Shown: positions 42,196 through 53,600, counted from the first letter of the stretch. The stretch is 64,000 bases of DNA from Sclerotiophoma versabilis (GCA_012274445.1 JAAROD010000093.1:1674001-1738000), one strand, 5' to 3'. Numbers and translations are program-made. The notes: generated from the sequence alone by a model not told the origin.

Positions 42196-42807
42196 CGAGG
42201 GTCGTCAGGATGTCATGGGCAACAACAGACGGAGCGTTGCAGTCAGCAAATGGGAGAGCCGAAGCGGCAGTCTGATGGAGCGGCGTGAAAAGGCGGCCCA
42301 GGCCGAATCAGGCAACGACGTCTTGGCAGTAGCGCTTGAGACTGCGCGACCGTGGCCATTGCGCGGCTTGCAACGATGGCTTGAAGGCCGAGGGGCAGGC
42401 CAGCAGCTGCGGCGGAGCGAGCATTGTGCCGTGCAGCACCGCCTCCACGACTCGGCTCACGCAGTGATGTTGGGCGAGGTCAATTGCTATTGTCGGGGAG
42501 CCGCATGCAGCGTGCATAACTCGGGCCCCAGCCTCATTTCTACTGCCATCACTAGGCTAGCGCGGTTAGGCCAGGAACGCTCGCTCCATCGCTCGCCGCC
42601 GCCGCCCCCGTCCCCGTCCCCGTCCCCGTCAGCGCTCCCAGGCGCGTTGTGCATCACCACCGCCTCCCACCAGACCTCCCCTCGCTGCCCGCTGCCCGCT
42701 GCCCGCTGCCCGCCCGCCCGCCTCGCCACCGCCCGTCCTCGACTCACCCGTGCACTACCCGTGCACCGCCCGTCGGCCCACCCACCTGCGCCGGCAGCAC
42801 GCTCGCG
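42196..42807. promoter_or_regulatory. Divergent GC-rich promoter region with short tandem repeats
   Basis: Between the folate-enzyme gene (leftward) and an acidic hypothetical gene (rightward). Contains two simple repeats: CCCCGT hexamers at 42607-42630 and GCTGCCC heptamers at 42684-42712 running into GCCC units to 42723. The plus strand is strongly C-rich in the last 200 bases. Confidence 0.55.
42684..42723 (+). repeat. Heptamer GCTGCCC tandem repeat
   Basis: Four units of GCTGCCC followed by GCCC tetramers, about 100 bases upstream of the start codon of the acidic hypothetical gene, in its probable leader. Confidence 0.8.
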
Positions 42808-43379
42808 ATGGGCATCCCCCTCGGCTGGAACATTGTGCGCGACGAGGCCAAGGAGAAGGACGTGCTGCGCGCCGACGTGACCGGGCTGCGATCGCCCATC
42901 CGGCGGCGCGCGCGAGGGAGCAGGCCGGCGAGGCGCCTGGCTGCCTCGGACGCGGACGCGCTGGTCGACGGCCATACGTCGCGCTTCGCCGCCGTCCTCG
43001 AGCACGCGCCCCGCCTCTCGCATGCGCGCACCCAGCTGCCGCCCGCCCCGCCCGTGCCTGACCTGCGCGACCGCCACCTCGACCGCGAGGAGCCCGGCGC
43101 CGGCCACGCCCATGGACCCCAGCACCGCGACCGCCCGCTGCCCGCCCTGACGCCCGGCTTCGCCCCCGCCCGCCCGCGCCTGCCCTCTGCGCGCGCTTCA
43201 CCCGGCGCACGCAACGGGCGCCGCCCAGCTGAAGCCCTCCGCGACTGGTTCAGCCGCCCAGAGCCCGACGCCGCCGAGGACGCTGCACCCGCGCCTCCTC
43301 CAGCCCGCCGACACGCGCCGTACCCACGGCCAGCCAGACGGGGCGACCGCAGCCCCTACGCCGACGCTGCTGCCGCTGC

Positions 43380-43416
<37 letters not shown>

Positions 43417-44331
43417 TCTCCGCGCTCCCCCGACGCCGTCTCCCACCCGCCCCTCCGCCGCGTGGGCCACCGCCGGATTGCCGACGGCCCGCTGCCCTCC
43501 TCGTCGCTGCGCGAGTCCTGGTCCCCGCTCTCCGCCATCGACGGCCTCGGCGACCGCGAGCGCAGCAACAGCCTGTCCAGCGCCGCCTCGGACCTCCCCT
43601 GGCACACGTTCCGCACCACCGTCGTCCCAGACCCCGTTGCGCCCACCGCCGAATCCTCCTTTGCCTCGTCAGCCGCCAGCGCCTCCTTTGCCGCCTCCAG
43701 CAGCAGAGCGAGCAGCAGCAACTCCAATTCCGCCGCGAGCGACCGCACACACCTCACCGTCCCCTCCCGCCGCCCCAGTGCCGGCGCTGCACGCAGGCGC
43801 GGAGAGGAAATGAGCGAGAGCTTCGCGCGCGCCTGCGAGTCCTCAGACGAAGGCGACTCGACCGCCTCCGACACCGAGGACGAGGCGACCGCAAACCCGC
43901 TCTCCAGACGCCGCCTGCGCCCCAGCTACTTCGCTGACGAGCCGCCAAGCCCGAGACGCTACGGCAGGAGCGTCGTAGACCGGGGCGTCGACGCGAGGAG
44001 ATACGTAAGGAGTTACTACTCGGATGCAGTATCCTACGGCATCTTGTACGAGCTTGAAGGGCCCCGCGACGCACAGATCGATGGGCCTCTTGACGGCCCC
44101 ACCACGGACGAGCGTGAACAGGAAGCAGACAGTTTTGCGACCGTCGACGAGGATGTGGCGCCGAGCACGAGTCCGGCCTCCCCTCTTGACCAGGAGCTGA
44201 GGGATGCGCGGAGTCTCCTCGAGCGGCTCACACAGCGCGGCGATATTGGTGACGACTTCTGGGCGAGCGTGGGGCTGACGAGGAGTTTTGCCGACGGAGT
44301 TGAACGCGTGCAAGAGCGCGGTCGCTTCTAG
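42808..44331 (+). CDS. Hypothetical protein with poly-Asp run and conserved C-terminus
   Basis: Intronless, 507 residues from MGIPLGWNIVRDEAKEKD. The frame is open further upstream, but that part is simple repeat. The chain is Arg/Pro/Ala-rich, with an 11-Asp run after a short Ala stretch near residue 192, Ser-rich middle parts and a structured-looking C-terminus (about 380-507: RRYVRSYYSDAVSYGILYELEGP and LDQELRDARSLLERLTQRGDIGDDFWASVGLTRSFAD). The latter probably forms a helical domain. I do not recognise a family and see no catalytic or membrane motif. GC content and codon use are extreme compared with neighbours, giving long open frames on both strands; the composition of this frame (ordered C-terminus, stop followed by an ordinary 3' region) makes it the coding one. 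Confidence 0.75.
43381..43413 (+). repeat. GAC trinucleotide run (poly-Asp)
   Basis: Eleven perfect GAC units encoding Asp within the hypothetical protein. Confidence 0.9.
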
Positions 44332-45085
44332 TGGATGCGCGGTGTTGCGCTGCTCACCTCGTACCCTCTCTGGCCAGGGGCCGATGAAGAGCTGGGCGTC
44401 TTTCTATTCGGGCGACAGGTGCGCAGGTCGGGCTTGTTGCGTGTATTTCTCCATACCTCGTTGCTTATCGCTTCCGAGATACTTGTCTGTTTTTGAGCGT
44501 TTGGATGCAGGCGTTGTTGCTCTTTTGGACCCGCCCAAGACACCTTCACTGGCTGTCTACGAAATTAAAACAACGGTGAAAAAGACGATATGCATATTAT
44601 GATTATGGATTGGGGCCTTCGGCGGCAGGCAAACCAGATGGACGCAAGCCGCCTCTGTGGGACTCGAGCAGGAAGGACTATGGTGGGATATTTGTAGACT
44701 CTTCTCAGGCTTTCTGAGAGCAAAAGCTTCATTTAGCACGCTTCGTGCTCACCTGCCACACACTTTCGCCGCACCTTGCTGTCCACATTGTGATGAACAT
44801 TGCTCTCCTGCCTGCGGAAGTCCAACGCTGCACTGCTACTCGATCATCTACATTGCCCTGTTTCGCGCGGCCGCGAACCTTATGCAACATATGCGTTGCG
44901 AAGCAACCGAAGCAGCCGAACCAAGTCGCTCATCTCGTCACACCTGCTCTTCGCCACACGTCGAGGCCATGCGTTCGGGACTGCCTCGGCCCAAGCCAGA
45001 AAGGGGCTTCCTCGCCGTGCAGTTTATTTAGCGCGGGTTGGGCTTTGGACCTTTGGACTCTGAGCGGATCGAAGCATAAAGATGC

Positions 45086-45112
45086 AAAAAAAAAAAAAAA
45101 AAAAAAAAAAAA
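45086..45112. repeat. 27-base poly-A tract
   Basis: Uninterrupted A27 on the plus strand, 26 bases beyond the tRNA terminator. It could mark an old retroposition end or just be slippage-prone sequence; I see no element body upstream. Confidence 0.9.
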
Positions 45113-45137
45113 GGAGCAAAAAAATGACCCTCACGCC

Positions 45138-45145
45138 AAAAAAAA
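45138..45145 (-). terminator. RNA polymerase III terminator of tRNA-Arg
   Basis: Eight A on the plus strand give T8 in the transcript direction, one base after the tRNA 3' end, the standard Pol III stop signal. Confidence 0.8.
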
Positions 45146-45146
45146 G

Positions 45147-45233
45147 CATCTCCGGCGGGGCTCGAACCCGCAGCCTTTGGATGACCGGTGAAAGTGGTAG
45201 AAGTCCAACGCGCTACCATTGCGCCACGGAGAC
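45147..45233 (-). tRNA. tRNA-Arg (anticodon TCT) with a 15-base intron
   Basis: Read on the minus strand from 45233. Acceptor GTCTCCG pairs with CGGAGAT, with one G-T wobble at the first pair; discriminator is G at 45147. Box A is TGGCGCAATGG and the T arm is GCGGG TTCGAGC CCCGC. The anticodon stem TTGGA/TCCAA closes the seven-base loop CTTCTAA after removal of an intron at 45183-45197, located one base after the anticodon, the canonical position. Mature length is 72. It decodes AGA. Confidence 0.93.
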
Positions 45234-45612
45234 CGAAGAGGATTGTATGAACTTCTGACAGGTTTGTCGGATTGTAGTATTTATATTGTCCCGTTGTTGG
45301 TGCTGCTGTTCATCTCTATCTCTCTCTCCGTTTCGCTCTGCAAGCGAACAGCATTTCAGCTGCAGCAAATGAGAGGTGGGGCAGTCACGCGCAGCGCAAT
45401 ACGTCATCGTGCACCGTCTGAGCTGGTGTCTGTGGTCTGTGCGTTTGTGGTTCCTGCCTCTTGCCAGGGCAAGCAGTGGTAGAGGAACATTTTTCAATCT
45501 TCGCTCACATAGCATTGAAGGTCTTCGGATGCTGTCAAGCATCTGTGGATTGTTTAGATTCATGCGTGATCCTAGAGGCCTTCATCCGTGCTGACTGAGC
45601 CACATCCGTCGC
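45234..45612. other. Intergenic: tRNA upstream side and NCBP3-like gene 3' region
   Basis: A pyrimidine-rich segment (CTCTATCTCTCTCTCC, 45313-45330) is present. No gene seen. Confidence 0.45.
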
Positions 45613-47152
45613 CTAGGAGGCATTCGCGACACCCCGAATGTTGATGCCTTCTCCCCCGTTCGAGCCTTGCCCACGGATGGTAATACCCTCAGTCTCTCTC
45701 GAGATCCGGTCAGCCAATCCGCGCCTGGGCCTAGGCTCGTCAAACTCGTAGTCCCTGGGTATACTGTCATCGCCCTTCAGACGCCCATACCCGTCATCCT
45801 CCCCATTGCGTGTGATACGACTCGCCAACGACCGCGGTCTAGGCTCGTCGTCGTCGCGTGTAATCCTGCTGGCCAGCGAGTGCACTGGCTTTCCGTCCTT
45901 GGTCATGCGAGAGAGCAGGGAGCCGCCTGAGCCGGCGTCGGAGCGGCGGTGATTGCCCATTGGTGATGTCTCAACAGTCCACATGTCTTTTTGCCAGCGA
46001 CCATCTGATTTCGAGCCTCGTTCACCGTAGTTTGCGCGGTCGTGGGTCCATCGTTCGGCGCTGGGCTCGCGGCGGCGGTGTGCATTGCGACTGGGGCTCC
46101 GGCTGCGGTAGCGGGTACGCACGTTGCTGCTGTCTTCGGCAAAACCATATCGACCGTCGCCTTCGTCGCCCGACGCAGGAGAGGCGCTGCGACCTCGGAG
46201 GCGGCCATGCCGTGATTCGCTGCATCAGGTTAGTTGGGGTAATCTACAGAGCATGCGCAGGGGATCTCGTACGCATCGCCGCCAGGTCTGTACGAGTCAA
46301 CGTCGGCATTGAGCCTGCCAGAGTCTCTTGGTCTCGTGTCCCGCCCATCACGGCGGTCGCGGCCCTTGCGGTCGTTGCGAGGGTAGTTGTTTCTCCGCCT
46401 CTCAACTCCAGAATCCTCCTCCATTGACATGTCTCCACTACGGCTGCTCGAGTCAGTACGAGAAGTGAACACGTGCGCGCATGCCTACCTTCTTCTCCTT
46501 CGACTCGTCGAGCCATGGCCGTCGTCGCCATAGTCAAGGACGTCCCTCTTCGGCGGCTCCCGGCGCCGTGGCTCCCGCTGCTTGTTGTCTCTTACATCTG
46601 GGTTGCGCTGGTAGTAGTTGCTGCGGTTGGCCGCACCCTTGGGCTTCTGGTCACCAGCATTTGACTCTCGTATTATCAGAGCGCTATCCGGCTTCTTCGA
46701 GTAGGGCTTCGCTGGGCGAGCTGTTTGCGCAGCAATCGAATTCGGGTTCGTGTCGGGATGTGTAAAGGCGGCCAGCGCAAGAGCAGCATCTTCGGCGCTG
46801 TAGAACTCGAGGTTGACCGAGTTGTCATTGACCCAGCGGAGCTGCTTCACGCGCGGTTCCGTGCCGAGTGCCTCCATAGCGTAGTAGAGGGGGTCGTTGG
46901 GGTCGAAGTCGCTCACGCCCTGCAAGTTCAAGTATTCGGGCCATGGCTTCTGCGGCTGGAGGTCTTCGAAGTATGCTGCCGGTACGGAGTCGCCTTGTAC
47001 AGCTGGTTCCGGCTGCTGCACGTGTGTTAGCAGAAGACGGGTGCGACGCGCCTGGCGCGACTGACTTGCGGCTGCGGCTGCGCGCTTGTTTGAACGCCTG
47101 CACCGACATCAATGTCGATGTCGTAGGCGACGTCGCCCATTTCAACATCCAT
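45613..47152 (-). CDS. NCBP3-domain protein (nuclear cap-binding subunit 3-like)
   Basis: Four exons, 47152-47066, 47015-46489, 46443-46273, 46219-45613, giving 463 residues. Start MDVEMGDVAYDIDIDVG. The recognised region is about residues 50-130: VSDFDPNDPLYYAMEALG followed by RVKQLRWVNDNSVNLEFYSAEDAALAL, matching the RRM-like domain of NCBP3 (human C17orf85), where WVND is diagnostic. After it the protein is Arg/Asp/Ser-rich and disordered, with repeated SLASRITRD and SLASRITRN motifs and a related LADRISRE near the C-terminus (about 375-445), then GITIRGQGSNGGEGINIRG. NCBP3 binds capped RNA together with NCBP1 and links to mRNA export factors. Repeats of the SRIT type could be short protein-binding motifs; this is inference. 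Confidence 0.75.
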
Positions 47153-47451
47153 GTTGGAGGCACTCAGTGTGGTGGTGGGTCAATGGAAGGGGAAGGCGCG
47201 GGGTGGTAGAGCTCTTGGTTCCAGGTCCGATGGATGGTGCAGCCGACGAGCTCCAGGGTTCGTTGCGCTCAGTAGCGCGCCATCACGTAAGCTATGATGC
47301 AGGAGGTCAAACGCCCACCACAAACAACAACAATCTGAACTCCCACCTGCATGGTTCCAAGTTTTTGCCTATCTCCAGGCTGCAAATTCGGCACTACTGA
47401 AGGCATGGCTTGCTCTGCACCGCCTTGACTGCTGCATCCCGTCTTGACTAT

Positions 47452-49113
47452 TCAGGCATTCTCCTCCAGAGTAAAAGTACCCGTTTTTGTGATCAGATAC
47501 TCGTTCACGGCCACATCCTTTCCAGACTCCTTTCCATATCCACTCTGCTTGATGCCACCAAACGGTGACTCGGCGGCTGATGAGTTGCCTGTAATCGTCA
47601 GCCAACATGCTCTCATCAAGTTACTGCGTCCGGTCGACTTACCAGTGTTCATACCAATCATACCAGCCTCGAGACTCTCGAATAACCTCCACATGCGGTC
47701 TACATTCTTGGTGAACAGGTAAGACGCCAGGCCCATAGAAGTATCGTTTGCCTTCTTGACCACCTCTTCCTCTGTATCAAACTTTATAAACGTGCAGATT
47801 GGCGAAAACAACTCCTCGTTTGCAATGTCCATGTCGGGCGTTACGCCAGTAATGACAGTTGGCTCGAAAAAGTATCCGCCCTTCCCTTCGATCTTGTTTC
47901 CACCCTTGTGGATCTTTGCGCCCTTCTTCTTTGCATCATCAACGAGCTCAAGCGCCTTCTGAGCACCACGAGGTGTCGTTACCGGGCCCATGGTAGTCTT
48001 CTCGTCTGAGCCGTGGCCGACAACTATCTTGTCTGTCTCAGCGTTCCACCTCTCGAGGAACTTGTCGAAGATGCCAGACTGGATGTAGATTCGGTTCGCT
48101 GTTATACAAGCCTGTCCTGCATGCCGGTATTTCAGGGCAAAGATCTGGGACATTGCCTGCTCAATGTTCGCATCATCAAAGATCAGGACTGGGCAGTTTC
48201 CTCCGAGCTCGAGAGTCACCTTCTTCAGGTTGTCCGCGCAGATCTTTGCAACTAGCTTTCCAACTCTGGTTGATCCAGTGAATGTGACCTTGGCGATGAG
48301 AGGATGGCGACAGAGCGCTTCGCTGAGCTCGGGAGTCTTGTCGAGATCTGTGGTTAGCACGTTCAGCGCTCCCTTTGGGAAGCCAGCCTCAAGCGCAAGG
48401 TAGGCCAATGCTAGCACAGTAATGGGTGTTTCGGGGCTGGGCTTTACGATCATGGTGCAGCCTGCAGCGAGAGCGGCACCAGCCTTTCTCAGGATCATAG
48501 CGATTGGGAAATTCCACGGAACCAGCGCTGCAGCGACACCTGCGGGCTGTTTGATGGTGAAGATACGACGGTTCGGTAACGCGGGAATAAAGTTGGTACC
48601 CTGGATGCGCTCTGCCTCTCCCGCAAACCACCACGTGAATCCAGTCGAGTAGTCAATCTCGCCATAGGCTTCAGAGCGAGGTTTTCCAGTCTCATAGACG
48701 AGTAGCGTAGCAATGTCTTCCTTGTTCTCACGGATCAACTGGTCCCACTTGTAGAGGAGCTGTGCTCTTTGACGCGGGCTGATCTTCTTGTACTCGAGGA
48801 AGGCTTCATGCGAGTTCTTCACTGCGGCGTCGACATCTGATGCATCGTTTGTAGGGCATTCTATCCAGGCCTTTCCAGTACCTGGGTCTGTCGCCATGTC
48901 AGTCCGAATCAAAAGAGTGTCAAGTTGTTCACCTACCAACGACCTCGAATGTCTTTCCAGACTTCGCATCCTTCCATTCGCCACCAATGCATGACTTGTT
49001 GTGAAGAAGTTCGGGGTTTTGGAGCTGTAAATAGTCAGCTGTTGGTAACCACAAACAGATCCAGAACCCAATCCCACCTTAAATGGAAGCTCGTACTTCT
49101 GTGCTGAACCCAT
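47452..49113 (-). CDS. UGA2: Succinate-semialdehyde dehydrogenase
   Basis: Four exons, 49113-49078, 49024-48937, 48887-47643, 47588-47452, giving 501 residues. ALDH-family motifs: PWNFPIAMILRKAGAALAAGCTMIVKPSPETP (cofactor side), FTGSTRVGK, general-base Glu in TLELGGNCP and the catalytic Cys in HAGQACITANR. EYLITKTGTFTLEENA is the C-terminus. It oxidises succinate semialdehyde to succinate with NAD(P)+, the last step of the GABA shunt. No targeting peptide is seen at MGSAQKYELPFK, suggesting a cytosolic enzyme. The last intron (47589-47642, 54 bases) is frame-neutral and has no stop, so an unspliced mRNA would encode an 18-residue insert in the conserved GMNTGNSSAAESPFGG block. The adjacent dehydrogenase gene is transcribed divergently. 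Confidence 0.93.
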   Translation of the reverse strand: MGSAQKYELPFKVGLGSGSVCGYQQLTIYSSKTPNFFTTSHALVANGRMRSLERHSRSLVGEQLDTLLIRTDMATDPGTGKAWIECPTNDASDVDAAVKNSHEAFLEYKKISPRQRAQLLYKWDQLIRENKEDIATLLVYETGKPRSEAYGEIDYSTGFTWWFAGEAERIQGTNFIPALPNRRIFTIKQPAGVAAALVPWNFPIAMILRKAGAALAAGCTMIVKPSPETPITVLALAYLALEAGFPKGALNVLTTDLDKTPELSEALCRHPLIAKVTFTGSTRVGKLVAKICADNLKKVTLELGGNCPVLIFDDANIEQAMSQIFALKYRHAGQACITANRIYIQSGIFDKFLERWNAETDKIVVGHGSDEKTTMGPVTTPRGAQKALELVDDAKKKGAKIHKGGNKIEGKGGYFFEPTVITGVTPDMDIANEELFSPICTFIKFDTEEEVVKKANDTSMGLASYLFTKNVDRMWRLFESLEAGMIGMNTGKSTGRSNLMRACWLTITGNSSAAESPFGGIKQSGYGKESGKDVAVNEYLITKTGTFTLEENA

Positions 49114-49630
49114 CTTGCTTTCGATTGCAGTATAATTGCTCTGAAAATACACCGGAAGCGAAGAATCTGCGCAGACCTTTAGGAAACAACCGGACCTTAC
49201 CTACCCTTTTGAGGTTTAAAGGATCAATGATGTCTACCAGCAACCCCACCTTCATCTATATAGCCGAACACCGGTGGCCAATGAGCGATCATCTAGGCCG
49301 ACCACCACCGTTCTCCAACAGACGCCAGCGCACCTCCGTTACCCCTCATCATACTTGCTTCTCCGCAATGCGGCTTTCGCTCGGTACCGCCATGATTGGT
49401 AAACCGTGGGACGCGATTGCCATGTACAGTGTGGGATGGGGCGGGGAGAAGCCCGCTGCTGCTGACAGTAGCTCGGTTACTTGATCAACGCTCCTGCCAT
49501 CAGGTACTCACAGCAACATAAAAGTAACGATTACATTGAAATCAAGCCCGAAGTGCTATAGGTATACCAGCAAATTACTTGCACACCTCACAACCTTTCA
49601 ACTATCTCCAACACACAATACAGTCACATA
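49114..49630. promoter_or_regulatory. Divergent promoter of the SSADH and SDR genes
   Basis: 517 bases between the two start codons, long enough for a shared bidirectional promoter. I see no specific regulator site that I would name. Confidence 0.5.
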
Positions 49631-50492
49631 ATGGGCAGACTCGACGGCAAAGTAGCAATCGTAACTGGTACTCCCATCCCATTATCTCCACCACCTCACC
49701 AAACCCCAAAACTAATCCTCCACAGGTGCAGGCTCGGGTTTCGGTGCAGGCATAGCTCTCCGCTACGCCGCCGAGGGCTGCAAGGTCCTCGTGTGCGACA
49801 TCAACGAGAACACCGCCCAGGCCACGGCTTCGAAAGATGCAAGCAACCTTGCGGCGTTCAAGATGGACGTGACCAAGCGCTCCGACTGGGAAGCCACCAT
49901 GGCCGCCGTGAAGGAGAAGTTTGGGCGCTGCGACATCCTGATCAACAACGCGGGGTGGAGCTACGTGAACAAGCCGACGCTGGACGTCACTGAGGAAGAG
50001 TTCGAGCGCGTGTTCGATGTCAATGTCAAGGGCGTGTATCTGGGGTGTCAGGCGTGGGTGGGTCAGGCGGTTGACAGGAAAGAGGGGGGTGTAATCATCA
50101 ACATCGCCAGTGTTGGGGCAACGAGACCGAGGCCAGGGCTAGTATGGTATAATGCGTCCAAGGGTGCGGTGTGGAATGTGAGTTAACTGTCGGCGTTGTG
50201 GAGGTTAGTGTGCTGACATGTGCAGGCAACGAAAGGTCTTGCGGCTGAGTATGGACCGCATCAGATCCGGGTCAACTCTATCTGTCCGCTCGTCACCGGA
50301 ACAGGGCTCTTCTCTGCGTTCACTGGGATGGAGGACACGCCCGAAAACCGGAAGAAGTTTATTGGAAACGTGCCGATGGGTAGAATTGGAGAGGTTGAGG
50401 ATGTTGTGAATGCATGTGTCTTCATGGCGAGTGACGAGGCGAGGTTCATCACAGGAACCAATCTGGAAGTCGATGGTGGGCGGTGCATATAG
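49631..50492 (+). CDS. Short-chain dehydrogenase/reductase (SDR, classical)
   Basis: Three exons, 49631-49667, 49726-50177, 50226-50492, giving 251 residues, the classical SDR length. The first splice joins MGRLDGKVAIVTG to AGSGFGAGIALRYA, completing the TGxxxGxG cofactor motif. DILINNAG follows, then the Ser of IASVGATRPRPG and YNASK (catalytic Tyr and Lys), and the C-terminal ITGTNLEVDGGRCI. The acidic residue after beta-2 (VCDINE) favours NAD(H). Substrate is unknown; the closest general groups are cyclohexanol/cyclopentanol dehydrogenase-like and 3-oxoacyl-ACP reductase-like enzymes. Head-to-head position with SSADH makes an upstream alcohol-to-semialdehyde step thinkable, but this is a guess from context. 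Confidence 0.85.
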
Positions 50493-50618
50493 AGGAGCCA
50501 GGGAGGTCTCGTAAGGAAGTTTGCGAGGATGACATGAGATAACCAGGCGTGGTTACAATTACAAGACACCATCACACTAAGACAAGACCAGAGGTCCACC
50601 TCTGCTGCCTCACCAAAT

Positions 50619-53600
50619 CTAGTCATCCATCTCTTCATCTTCATCCATCAACTCCTCCATCTCTTTCTTCCTCCGCTCCGCCTCATCCGTATCACCACTA
50701 TACCTGCTATACCCATCCCCAAGACCACCAACATCAATCTTATCAGCGGCTTTTGCCTCACTCTTCGACGCGTCCCTACGCTCGCTGGCACTCATTTCAA
50801 TTCCCTTATCCACATAGGCACCCCACCCTTCCCACACAGCACCACGATCATGACTCGTCATCGGCCCTCGACTGACGCGCCACCGCTTCGTCAACTCGTC
50901 CTCCCTGACTGCCGGCGCAGCATTCATCATACCGTACGCCTGCGCCAGCTTGTCATACGCAGCTCTGTGGCACCCCTGCACTACTTCATCGCCCAGTTTT
51001 CCTTTTCCCTTTCCTTTAGCTGGGTGGGAAGACGGACAAGCATATGTTTCCATGACACTCCAGCGCCCAGATCGCACTTTGCGGAGCGTTTCCCCCCACA
51101 CTCCGACCGGGAGGAGGATGGCTTTACTCAGGACCAGTCTCCCGCTTTTTGTATCCTCGTACCCTAACATTAGCGCATCTGTCTCGATGAAACTACTGTT
51201 GCCCGTCTTTGTTCCGGGTGGTCCAATGCCGTTGCCTGGGATGAGGATCTTGGGGAAGTATATCTGGATTGGTGTTTCAGTGTTGGAGGATAGATCTAGA
51301 AAAGGAGATGTGGCGAGGACTTGTGGAGCGAAGGTCGTGAGTGCTGAGGGATTTGATGGAGACAGAAAAAGTGGTGTTGGAGCGTTTCGTGTGATGCCTG
51401 GGCGAGGTGGCGGAAGCATAGCACCCAATGATGGTGGGTAGGGCGGTATTGTTGTAAAGCAGTTCGATGAGGTCTGACTTGTGGCTTGGAGACTGGAGAC
51501 TGGCTCGAGGAAGGGTGGCCATGTTTGCGATTGGGACTGCGGTTGCGGTGTCAACAGGAGTGAAGCGCTCGGCGATGGTACAACAGGAACCCGGAAGCGT
51601 CGATCCGCTGGCTGTAAGGTTTGCGATTGCTGATCATGCTGCGATTCTGGTTGAGCAGCTTCATCTTGGAAAGTACGTTCTTGGGCATTCCCTGAAGCGG
51701 GGCCTGCTGACAACATTCGTTGAAATTGCGCGGGTGACTGCTGACGCAGATCGGAAGCTGGCATAAGTTGGGGTTGCGACACTAACTGATTGCCTGGCTG
51801 GACTGGCTGGGGGGACATTACTGGAGTGTTTGGTGTATCGGCAGGTCGTGAGGCCTCTTGCTGGCGTAGCAAGTACATGAAGTAATCAGGGTTGAAGCCA
51901 GTGGAGACAGGGCTTGCACGTCGGACAAAAGTAGAGGCAAATCCAGTAGCCGTGGGCAAAGAGTTTAGTGGATTTACCGCACTAGAGGACGAAATATATG
52001 GAGACTGCGGACGGTCTGGCAATGAACTCTGAGCCCGCTGCTTTGGTAGTACCAATGGACTTGCTACGAACGATGGACCTGGTAAAGCCAACTGACTTTG
52101 TTCGATACCCATGGCTGTTGCTAGTCCTCGGCTGAGTGGAGAAAGTGACTCTGGTGACTGTTGAACTTGTGACGCTTGTGGTAATGTCGATATTATATGT
52201 GCATCAGTCATGTATGCGGGCTGAGCAGAGGTGGACAGATTCACAGGCCCGACGATAGAAGAAGTAAGAGTCTGTGGCGCAGTGCTTTGCACCCGAGAGC
52301 TCGCCTGGAGTCTGTCAGTTGCTGCTTGCCGTGCGTGGGGGTTCAGCAAAGGCAGCAGACACTGTGCTTGTTCTGTATTCAGGCTTTGCATGTACGTTGC
52401 AATGTTGGTTGGAGTCTCTTGGTCGTAACGCCCAAAACCAGGTGTTGAAGAGCTGCCAACTCCAGCACGATGCTGGTGCGTTGAAAAATTTGAGACGTTG
52501 AGAGTATGTGCTGCATTAAGCGTTGGCGTGGAAAACTGAGGTAGCGGAGGCTGTGGTAATGTTGGACGTGGTAGACTGGGAGCTGACACTGGCGCAGGGG
52601 TTACATCTGCGTCACCACCATCGCCATCACTGTCGCTACTAAAGCCATCCTCTAGGTCCATACCTTCGTCGTCATCGCGCGCATCGCAACGAATCTGATT
52701 ATCCGTATCGGCTAATCTCATGCTGTCCTCTGCTCTCCTTGGGGGTGTACGGTCTACTGTAAGTAGCCGTTCTGTATACCACCCAGCCTCGGCCGTAAAG
52801 TCTCTGAGCAGCTCTAGCTCAGGCTTCTTTCTTGCATTCTCGAACAACTTGCTTTTCATCCGACCGACAAGAGGTCCGGGCACAATGTTGATCTTCTCAT
52901 CCTTCTTTGCCTTGATATCTTGGATCCTCTGCATCATAGCAGCAGCCATATCCGGCTTCCTCGCATACGAAGGTGTAGGTGGAATGAGCGGCAGGCCAGC
53001 CGCCCCATCAGGAACCGCATGGCTGGCTGCAAGCTGAGCTTCGACGGCGAGCTTGTTGCTAATGGTGATTTCGCGCTGCTTGATCTGCTTTTCTTTGAGC
53101 TCGAACTGGGCTTGTGCATATTTTGCGTCTTTGTGGTAGTTCCGAAGACCGTTGTTGTCGCCTGTTTCGGGTGTCTCCTTGGGGTGTGCAGTTTGCAATT
53201 TATGGTAATTGTTGATCTGGCGCATGGTGACGCCGGCTTCGAGGAGAAGGTAGAGCGCACGCTGGCGGGACTTGAAACATGCGGCATAGTACTTCGTACG
53301 CTTGTGTTGGTCTCGCGGGATGTTGATAAGCGGCGACAGAGGCTGCTCGAGTTTGGGTGGCTGGATGCCAAACTTGACTTCGCGGTACTGAAGACGTTCG
53401 CTTACCTCGGTGTAGAAGGTCCGGATCTCAATGGCTGCCAGGTCCGGCTTCGGTCGCGCGCCCATCTTCTTCGTTGGGGAGCTTTGCCGCAACTCTGCCG
53501 CTTTGTTGTTGTTCACGGATCTGGCTCCTCCTTCCCCTTGCTCGTTTGTGGCGTCTTCTCCTTCCTCATCATTGCCATTTCCCTCGTCTTGCGGCAGAAC

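Larger units (their letters stand above)
44332..45146. other. Intergenic region with poly-A tract
   Basis: 3' side of the acidic hypothetical gene, then a 27-base A run (45086-45112) next to the tRNA gene. No gene seen. Confidence 0.45.

Noticed and set aside
42487..44313. Several long open frames on the minus strand opposite the acidic hypothetical gene
   Set aside because: Extreme GC content removes stops from all frames. Products are Arg/Gly-rich low-complexity sequence; the plus-strand frame alone has an ordered C-terminus.
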